Part shown: positions 55,204 to 64,000 of the stretch, piece by piece
Layout of the letters: each line of letters begins with the position of its first letter
How positions within the stretch are numbered: position 1 is the stretch's first letter
From: Sphagnum compactum
Lineage: Eukaryota; Bryophyta; Sphagnopsida; Sphagnales
Direction of reading: 5' to 3'
Length of the DNA stretch: 64,000 nucleotides
Assembly: GCA_965153455.1 (NCBI GenBank)
Contig: OZ234496.1
Location: forward strand, 17,476,304-17,540,303
Program-made: the position numbers and the translations under genes
The notes under the pieces: model-generated
Told to the model about the DNA's origin: nothing
Database searches by the model: none
What the model saw: the letters and a program-made list of their open reading frames with translations, nothing else

Positions 55204-58200
55204 ATGATTGAAAGTAGAAAGCAAATTCAAAGAAAGGTTGTACGACTAGCCCTTCACAACGTAATCAAGGGGGGGTGGAAGGTCGCACTCCACAATAAGC
55301 AGAAGAATGCAGGCTTAATGCACAAGGTGGGCCACAAAAGGATGGGCAGACTAGATGCCCTCTTGGTGTGGATGCAAACCAATGGACGACACTTGTTAAA
55401 TATTGGGAAGAACATAATACACATAAAAAGACCTCCCAACTAACAGGCACAAGAGGCGGAATCACAAACTAAGCAAATATGGCCATGGTGGAAAAGATGT
55501 TGTTGAAGCCAAATTGGTATGTGTTTGTTTAAACTTGATATTTTTTGCCTTTGAAGAGGTGTATAAATTATTGAAAATAGGCATATAATTATAGAAGGTA
55601 TAATTCCCTACCCCTAGAACTCTATGGATGCATATTTTTTGGGTTGCAAAAAAAGCTTACATGTCGAAGCCCATCATTACCTAAGGTGGAAGTTTCAAAG
55701 TTAACCTCAGTTGGCACAAATGGAAACCCAATGAGTTCCCACAAACGCATATAAATACATTCTTGTAATTGTATTAAAGGATAAATTGCAAACAATCTTT
55801 GAATTATGGTTCAATGGAATAATGTTTTCAAACCCACAAATTTATAGACAAACCTGTGGCAAGTGCATTTTCATCCAATTATAATTGTCATCATATTACA
55901 AACAAATCTTGGTAAACTTGATTGAAATGTTAGTCATCCTTACAATCTTGCATTACAAGTTTGCTATGTATTAAAGGTTTCTTGTTTCAAATCCAAGAAA
56001 ATGGTGACAAAAACCCCTAGATTGCCATATTTTCTATAATCTTGATCATTGTCTGATTCAGATTATTTTTGTGCCCATATACTCCACTGCAAATTCTTTG
56101 GTCCTAGGTTAGTTATCTGTGTGTTGACGGCTACATTTTGCAATGGCCGTGATGGTGCTCTATAGTCAATGATGTTTGCTGAACTAGGTTGTAATTATGT
56201 TGGGGAATGCATGCAAATTTAACAGGATTCCAATTCAACCATTCTTTCTTCACAAATTGCAACAATTGAAATAAAACTACCGAAAATCCTAGAGGCATGC
56301 AACTCAAATGCTTGGGGTATTGAACAATTGAATGTTCATGTGGAGTTGTTCATGACAAAATTGTTAGCACGGTCAAATGCAGGAGTGTTAGGTGCAAGTT
56401 TGACAAGTCTGGGTGGCATTGCAGGAACTACCGAACTTGCCACACACATTGTAGAAGTGCAAACAACCACAAAGTGTACAAAACTTGGGGAGGGGCATGG
56501 TACTAAATGCCCTATAGAAATGCAGCCATCCACAAAGCCTAGTAGACTTTTGGAGGGGCATGCCATTAAAGACAAGGGTAGAACAAAACATCGAGATATA
56601 GGCCATATTACAAAGGTGCACATCTAAACTTTCCTTCATTGATGAAAATTAGACATCACTGTAATAAAATGGTGTGGCACGCCAAAATTAGACAATAGTC
56701 AGCATTAACAAATATGCTGGAATGAAGGAATTGGGGGGGGGGGGATTTGGGTGGATCTTAGGCTAAAAAAAAAAAGACCACACTTGTAGTACAAGTTGGT
56801 GTTAGCACTCGAACACGATCTTCTACATGGAAGGTGACACGCAGACAAGAAGAGGTGAGATCCAAAAAAATTGATGTTGTTGTGTGTGGCAAGAATATAG
56901 TCAGATTAGTCACAAAAGGCTAAAGTTTATAACTATGCATTGATCCAAGTCTATTGTACAAATAATGAACATGTTGATTTGGGTGTGCAGATAGGGGATC
57001 CAGTTGCATTAATAAATCCTACCAAAGAAGACATCATTGCAACATGTATGATATTAGGGATTGGTGGGTAAGCATGTCTCCACCATGGCACCCCTATTGA
57101 AGATGGGTGGTTTTGGGTGCAACTTATTGAAATTGTGGAGGGCAAAGGCTTCACTCCATTGTTATTCACGAATGAAAATGATAATCCACCACAGTTGATG
57201 CTGAAAGATGTAGTGGGTAGCAATTTGGTATGGAAAGGCCAATTTTTGCAAAAGAACAAGTAAGTAGTTGATGTAAACTATTGTCCTTGATGCTAGAGAT
57301 TTTTTGTTGGGTTTCATACTAATGTAAAAGAATTTTGGTGTATTTCACCCATCACAAGGGCTTAGTTTGGATGATTAAAATATTTTTTCTTTTCAAATAC
57401 ATTTTTATCAACCTCAAGACCTGGATGGCTGCATGTGTTTTGTTTTTTATTTGGGAGGCCAGGGCTTCACTATGAGATAATATATATTCAATCAATTCAG
57501 TTTACACTCAAGGTCTCTCTAGTTCCATCTTGTTTTAAAATGTGATTAACAACCTTAATTAGCACTAGCTTTCAACCCATGGACTAACTATCGGTGGTCC
57601 ATGCACAAGTTATTATGGGAATAACCTATTTTGTCCAATATTGTCAAAGGTGGTAATCTTTACTCTTTTGTACATATTAATGTAAATTCAAAGGTGTTGG
57701 TGCATGATGGGCAAGGCCTAGCTAGGACTAGTGGACAAACTAGTGCACCTATTGGTGTAAGGTCCCAAGTTTCAACTTTTCCTAGGACCATAATTTCAAC
57801 AATTTGTTGTAATTTTTGCAAATGGTTGTTTTAACTGTGCCTTGAATATGTAGCTAATGTGGAGCATGGAGTTGTTGGAGGCTTCACCCCAAGTCAACAT
57901 TGATGGTGGTGAATATACTATAATCCTATTCCATCATTAAATGCATCATACCCTTTTAAATGAACCTCTTAACATCAGATCTGGATGAATTACCTCTTGA
58001 TCACCAGATGAAGCAGATATGATCAAATGTCCATGTTAAACAATGGATCAAAGCGATGGGAATAGTTTCTAGGTTTACATAGTAAGCTTGTGGAGGTTGA
58101 TGTGGATGATGGCATTGTGCCATGGGAAGGAGGATGTGAAGCTAAGGTTGGAGAAGATGACAAAACAACATCAAGAGCTCACACATGGGGCCAACTACGG

Positions 58201-58940
58201 AGCTCCTTGTGGGCTATGGAGTAGGTTGTGAGGAAACAAAGGAAGAGTAAAGTTGCACCACCCTCTATAACTCAAATTGGTAGTAGTGGCCTCATTGAAG
58301 TTGCAACAGAGGTTAATGATGTTGGAGTTGGTGAAGGCCCCACAAAAGGAGGTGGGGATGTGGATGACTTAGATGAAGAATTTTGTGATGTGGAAAAGTC
58401 AGATGCTACACAAGATGGAGCTAATTAAGCCTCAAGTGAAGTACATGATGAATGTCCTTTGGAAGAGGAGCTCAAAGTTATTGTTAGTGGTGGGGTTCTT
58501 ATGGCATTAAGAGGGGAGGTAAGTTTCACTAGGTTTAGTAAGATGGTGTTGTGATTGAAGCATTGGTGATGCTTAGATACGACAATTGGTGTTGTATTAT
58601 AATTTGCTACAACTAAAGGTGATTTCAGCAGGAAATCTTTTGAGAGGTGTCTTGCTAAAGGGCAACTATGGCAAGTATTTGTGGGTGCAAAGGAGTAATG
58701 GGTGCATGGGCATTACCAAACACTTCTTCCACAACAAGTAGATGCCGAAATTGAGGTTAATGGCGTTCAAGATCTATTTGTTGTGAACAACAATGGTTTT
58801 GCTCTTTATCAAAAATCCACTAGTATCTCCAGTCAAGTTGAAAAGTGGAATAGCCAAATTGAGAAGTTGAATATGCTCCCCACTACAAAATTTGCATTTT
58901 ATGTATGTAGGTATGTTGTTTTGATTCAGATATACTAGAG
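55204..58940 (+). pseudogene. Probable second En/Spm-like transposon remnant (accessory protein)
   Basis: Several + strand open pieces lie in series. The most informative (about 56985-57262, one internal TAA) reads DPVALINPTKEDIIATCMIL, GWFWVQLIEIV and LKDVVGSNLVWKGQFL. This resembles the C-terminal region of plant En/Spm accessory (tnp1/Transposase_24-like) proteins (VA.G.i...., W.V.V...., aiG..iaWp). Neighbouring pieces (55204-55443, 56328-56627, 58228-58428, 58702-58938) have no recognised domain. The assignment is tentative. Confidence 0.35.
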
Positions 58941-61900
58941 TAATCATGTTCCCTTAGTTGCATGTGATGAATGTTGTAAAATGTTACATATATACATTGT
59001 TGTCAGTAGATCTTTGAGAAGTAGTGTGATGGTTTTTACCAACAAGATCTCCCAAGAACGTTTCCTGGGCATCTAGCGTTTGGTGAGGATGGTTTGAATA
59101 TATTATAGTGCCTTCTCATGGCATATGGTTGACACAATGCAATTGTTGGATACTATTAGGTATCATTGGTGTAGAATTTCTAATCCTCTTATTCGATTGT
59201 TTTGAATTTAGGATGGCAATGAAATGTTTGTAGCTCTTGCAACTAGTTTTCAAACATATTTACATTTTTACATTTTTCCCTTGTTGCAATAACTCAAAAT
59301 TTTGGACTTGCCAAATATGAGACACGATACATGTCATTTAAGGATTTTGCTAACTTCTCTCAATAGATGTCATTTAAGTTGATTAATACTATCATGTATG
59401 TGTAAGCCATGAACTTTCTTGCAGTTCTTCTATTCCTTCTAATGCCAGATGAAAATGTTTTTCTAGTGAACTTATGATGACTGAAGTTTTTGCTTTCCTT
59501 TGAGTTGTGAAAAGACATTGATTTCTTGGTAACTAGAAAGCTAATATGCTAATATGTCATCCCTCCAAGGATTTCTCCAGGGAATGGAAAGGTGGAAGTG
59601 ATGTATGCTTTCCAACTAATGGTCAAAAAATTTGAGTTGATGCACAAATCATCAAAACACATATGGTTTGTCCCTGCTTTGTGATCAAATGGTAGTTATC
59701 ATTGTGCCGGTACCAACCTTGCAAGTTTGCATTTGTCTGAATGGTTGCAAGTTAACTTCAACTTGTTTTTCTATTATATCCATGACTTTGGCTAGTCTAA
59801 TCAACAACCACTTTGGAGGTTACTATGCAGAGAAAATGGTTGAAGCACATGTTTGACTTTGCATTGATTTCTTCATTGAATCAATGAACCAACACTTTGC
59901 GAACTGCCATGTTTGTTAGGAATGGTGGACAAGGTTTTGCAAATATCCTTGGAACTTTGAGCCTATTGGGTGATTACTCTTATCTGTGAACTAAATGTGA
60001 ATCTTTGTTAGCAGGTGGATCAGCTAGTATTTGAATAATTGGTGCATAAATGTTTTCCAAGATTATGTGAGTCCTTCTTTTTTGTTGAAAGAATCTTTTA
60101 TCTATATATATATATATATATATATATATGTTTTGATCATTTTTGTAATAAATGAAGTGACTAATTTATGAATGTCATCATGGCAGCCATTCATTTATAC
60201 AATCTAGGAGTTCAAGTGGCCTAGGTCAATGGCCCATGGTTTTTATCCATTTTTGTAAATGTACTACCTTAGGAGAATGGTGTATATAACCCTTTTCTAA
60301 ATATTTTTTGCTTGCATGTGTCTATGTGGCAAGTTATTCATGTAGGAAGGAGAATGTGCATTTCAACCTTGAAGATTCAACTATGGAACCTAGGTTGTTT
60401 CAAAACATGCAAATTGCAGCCATGTCAACTCCAACAAGTTTCTGGTGTCATCATTGTGTTCATATGTGGATCATCTAGTTATTCAAATTAAGTATTATTG
60501 ATTATATTAAGGTAGGAACCCATGTTCAATACAGAACATATTTCCATCTTTGCGAAACTTAAGGTGAGTGTGTTCACTGAGTTTTTATTAGCTTAATGTA
60601 AGGCATTTTCCATGTCATTTTGTGTGTGATTACTGAGCCATGGTAAGCCTAACCTTATAACATTGTTAATTAAACCCTAAAATGTTAACCTCAATTCATA
60701 ATGTTAAATTGGGGTCCATTATTCCCTTTCAATAAAAATATATTTTATAAACTACTTCTATTCCCCGGTCTCTAGAAGATGTGGTAGATCTAAAATTCCA
60801 TTCAAATAATAATGTGGCCCATGTCAAGATCCTCATTCTTGACATCTGATGATTGGGATATATCTAGGATTTTTTTAATAAATATTCAGATGCCATGATG
60901 TTCATAATGAGCCACGTGGCACATGTTGATTAGCCAAACACAGAAGATGTGGCCAATTCTTGGCCATAAGATTTAGAGAATTCTAGATCATTCAATATCA
61001 TGATCTGGGAAAATCAAACCCTTTAATCAAATGCCACATTTATAAATTAGAAACATAGGAATTGGACAATCCAAATATGTTCTTGGTTTGTACATCAATT
61101 AGTTCCCCAAAAATTAGACACCATGCCATGTGGTAATAACCCATTAGTTAATAAAAAAAACATGACCATTCCCTACCCATAGGATCAGGAAAAGCCTGAT
61201 CTTACATTGTCCTACCATGTGTGACAATCTCAACATGTTGAATCTAACGACCTAAATAAATTTGGAAGGATTTAAGGAAACATAATTTAAGTATTTCAAT
61301 AGTTAACATGTGTCTCCACATGGTTGGAGATTGGATCCACCAAAATAGTTGCAACTTATAGTTGCAAAATGATGCCCCGTATACATTATGTATATATTAG
61401 CCCCATGTATATACTAGCCCCATCAATTCTTTTAAAAAAAACATGAGGTTACCATAATAGTGGACCCATACTTTGGGTGTATTTCGCCCAAAATTGGTCC
61501 ACTCTCAACATGACAAGAAATAGCTATAAAAAATGATGCATCCTTAGATCTACTTTGTCATGGTTGAAAGAGCCACATTCATAGATCATTTAAGTATGAG
61601 GGTTTAGGGTTGTGTGTGGGGACACTTGCTTGTTTTTGACATAGTCAGCAACATCTTCACACTAGATTGTGCGATAGTGGTGCTCTTCGTGCTCTTCAAA
61701 TTATGTCCCTCGATTCTATGAAGGAGGGATTGTCCAAGCACCATTAGGCTCGTCACCTTGGGACAATCCTCCTCAGTTTCTGTAGCCTTGAAAGTATATT
61801 AGAATGTTGTGAGGGTGACGGATTCAAGATCTTGACGTCCTTTGTAATTGGAATATCTCGACCCTTGAGCATGAGGCCAAGGATGAGATATGATATTGGG

Positions 61901-63690
61901 GACAATGACACATGGGAATGGATAGGCATGGAACTTTTTGTCCAAGTTTAGTGCTAGGCTGTATTGTATTTTAAAGAAACCCTCTCTTTCTGTAGGTTTA
62001 AAATATTGATGAAATCAATGTTTTCTGGTGATGAATTTTCGCCATCTGAAAAATACTTTGAAAACGGAATCTTCTGTCACAAATTCTCTATTAAATGCCA
62101 AAAAAATCGCAATCTCCTAAAATATGAAAGGGTGCTGAAGATTTTTTATTTTCATATTTTGAATATTGCCAAATTTGGCTAAATATACTCTTGGATGATT
62201 GCCAGTTGGGATCAGAAAATTGGGGGAGAAAAAGGATTGGAGGGATTGCTACCAGCTAGGCCTTATCTATTATATTCAAAGAATTCAGATTACGAGATTG
62301 TACGTACCTTGACCATTGGGGGTACATTCACTTGTAGCAATAGTTGGGAGTTTTGACATTTGATACCAATCAAGAACAATATATTGATTTCATATTTCAT
62401 GATGACAATTTACCTTCATTGAAATGGCATATCATGTTTGAATACTTATATGTAATTTGGGATTAAGGAAAATGAAAAAAAAATAAAAACCTGAAATTCA
62501 TCTTAAATTTTTGAAAATAAAATCAACACAAGTCTTTACACTTTGTAAAAACCCTCAGATGTCGCTTTCCTACAGTCATGCCCAAAATGGGCCTTTATTT
62601 TGGTAAAGCCCACGGCCAAGGGCTTTACACTATGCAAAATGTACTTCAAAAAATATTGAACATTTATCAATATAGATAGCAACTCTCCTCCAATAAGCTT
62701 TTGAGCCAAAACCACAATAATTATCCAAAAATACCTTTCAACAATGCTTGCAAAGTGTTCTTGTTTGCCAATGGTATGATGTAGCCAAACTGGCAATATT
62801 CCAGAAAAAACATTACAAATTTTGGCTATATACCAGGCATTAGGTTATTTGTGTCAGATTCAGCAGATTTGTTAGGTGGTGTAATGATGAGCCTCATAGG
62901 GTTTTCATCCATTGACTATGTGGCTTTGAGCACGTGGTGGTGCTCCCAGGCTCCGTTCACCAATAAAATGAACCATGTTCATCAATTGCTTCCTTATCCA
63001 GGTTAATGAAATGCATTGATCCTTGAGCATCAAACTCCCTGGAATAGTAACTAGTTGCAAGGATATCCCATTGTTCAATGGGTAATCAATTACAAACCTT
63101 GAATGTGATTGCAATATTGAGCAAGGCAAAGTGGTCAGGATCACGGAAACAAAAGTCATAAAAAATGCTAAAATTGTCACTAGAACCTGAAAGTTCATCA
63201 CCCTGAGGCCCAACAAAGTGAAGCATTCATGAACAATGAATACTCAAGCACATGGGCAGACCTAAACAAGAAGTTAACAAGCTAAATATTCTTAGATTCT
63301 AAAATCAATAGATGATAATGAAACTTTTAAAAACTACAAAAACTTTCAATGATAATATACAATGGACCCCAAATGCATTCCAAGTACATTACAAAATTAT
63401 CAACCATCATCCACGTATGTGTTTAAATGATGGGTGTGTAACAAAATGTAATACCTTCATATTGCTAAAAATTATAATCATACTACATTACCTCTCCTAT
63501 TCACCTCTCCTATTATGTACATGAGGTGCCTCCCAAGTTCAATTTTTGGTTTCGCAATGAGCCAATTCCATTGGGTTATCACTCAAAAAAAAAAAAACTA
63601 TGGAGGTTACTCAAAGTAGAAGGTTCAATTTTCAATTATAGAGTTTCTCCCCTTTGGCTCACCTATTATAGGTGAAAGGATGACAACATT
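58940..63690. other. AT-rich spacer to near the window end
   Basis: No supported gene. There is a TA microsatellite at about 60103-60129 and a small direct repeat (TATATTAGCCCCATGTATA..TAGCCCCAT) at about 61390-61425. A 62-codon open stretch (59668-59856) contains INNHFGGYYAEKMVE but no recognised domain. Confidence 0.4.
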
Positions 63691-63699
63691 TGCCAAATC

Positions 63700-63860
63700 A
63701 TATGGGATAAAAGTGAGGTGCTATGGAGAACATGTTGGGGAACATATTGAGAACTTGATGAGAACCCATTGGGTACTTATAGGGAATATAGTGGGAACAC
63801 ATTGGGAACCAGAGAAAAATGAAAAAAAAACCCTTCTCCCCCACCCCACCCAACTTAAAA
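63700..63860 (-). repeat. Second, inverted copy of the G-rich/GTTCCCAATG dispersed repeat
   Basis: On the minus strand a GGGTGGGGTGGGGGAGAAGG stretch precedes GGTTCCCAATGTGTTCCC, ACCCAATGGGTTCTCATC and ATATGTTCCCCAACATGTTC, the same order as at 39150-39300 on +. Homology is clear to the eye but diverged. Confidence 0.5.
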
Positions 63861-64000
63861 GGAAATAAATGCAAAGGCAATTGGAGTGCGCTTGGGCCTT
63901 TCCATCCGGTGCATGAAATTTCTCTTTCCAAAAGAGTTCGTCACCATTTTTGGCATGGGCCAGTATATACCCCTTGCAAAGAACACCCTACTTATTATGG

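Noticed and set aside
60103-60129. TA dinucleotide run
   Set aside because: Simple microsatellite with no flanking structure that suggests a function.
63510-63580. A-box/B-box-like words on the minus strand
   Set aside because: The spacing between the two words is about 20 bases, too short for a tRNA-derived promoter, and the B-box match is poor.
1-64000. tRNA, rRNA and CRISPR genes
   Set aside because: No cloverleaf-compatible full tRNA, no rRNA-like conserved tracts and no regularly spaced repeat-spacer array were seen.

Overview
This is eukaryotic nuclear DNA from a land plant. The evidence is GT-AG introns, plant-type nuclear genes for chloroplast, mitochondrial and ER proteins, long AT-rich spacers, and stacked plant transposons. 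A seed-free plant (fern, lycophyte or bryophyte) is my best guess because the LTR element is a Tcn1/sushi-type chromovirus with a complete chromodomain. I hold that guess loosely.

Layout. (1) Positions 1-13 kb form the genic arm. It opens with a decayed protein-kinase fragment (144-786). Three apparently intact + strand genes follow: a three-exon HIG1-domain (hypoxia-responsive) mitochondrial protein (3793-5586, 83 aa), an uninterrupted 583-codon glucosidase II beta subunit ending in HDEL (7395-9146), and a two-exon plastid rubredoxin-like protein of the RBD1 type (11280-12720, 207 aa). They act in mitochondrion, ER and chloroplast, and I see no common pathway or regulation. (2) About 13-19.5 kb is AT-rich and without supported genes; it holds a degenerate repeat block at 18.1-18.9 kb. 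(3) From 20.5 to 32.9 kb lies a dead CACTA (En/Spm) DNA transposon on the minus strand. Its tnp2, DUF4218 and DUF4216 pieces remain collinear. It is expanded by an internal repeat block (28.6-30.95 kb) and split by a young 6.2-kb LTR retrotransposon (21047-27272). (4) From 33 to 40 kb are AT-rich spacers, a 46-bp minisatellite and LTR-like debris. (5) From 40 to 50.5 kb is a run of broken, still intron-bearing gene copies, all on +: a coiled-coil gene, V-ATPase subunit A, a PCFS4/Pcf11-like piece inside the V-ATPase copy, and a laccase. (6) From 50.5 to 64 kb are further transposon-like remnants and spacers.

The most interesting object is the LTR element. It has 267-bp LTRs (three differences), a perfect GAAAT target-site duplication, a sushi-like Gag, a -1-frame Pol and a C-terminal chromodomain. 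Next to its 5' LTR there is no obvious tRNA primer site. Instead, a 10-base sequence 2 nt from the LTR is the exact complement of the 10 bases at the expected transcript 5' end, 33 nt downstream of the TATA box. This is the layout of the Tf1/sushi self-priming mechanism.

Throughout the decayed genes, many breaks sit where a conserved CAA, CAG, CGA or CGG codon has become a stop or Trp. That pattern fits deamination of methylated cytosine in silenced DNA.
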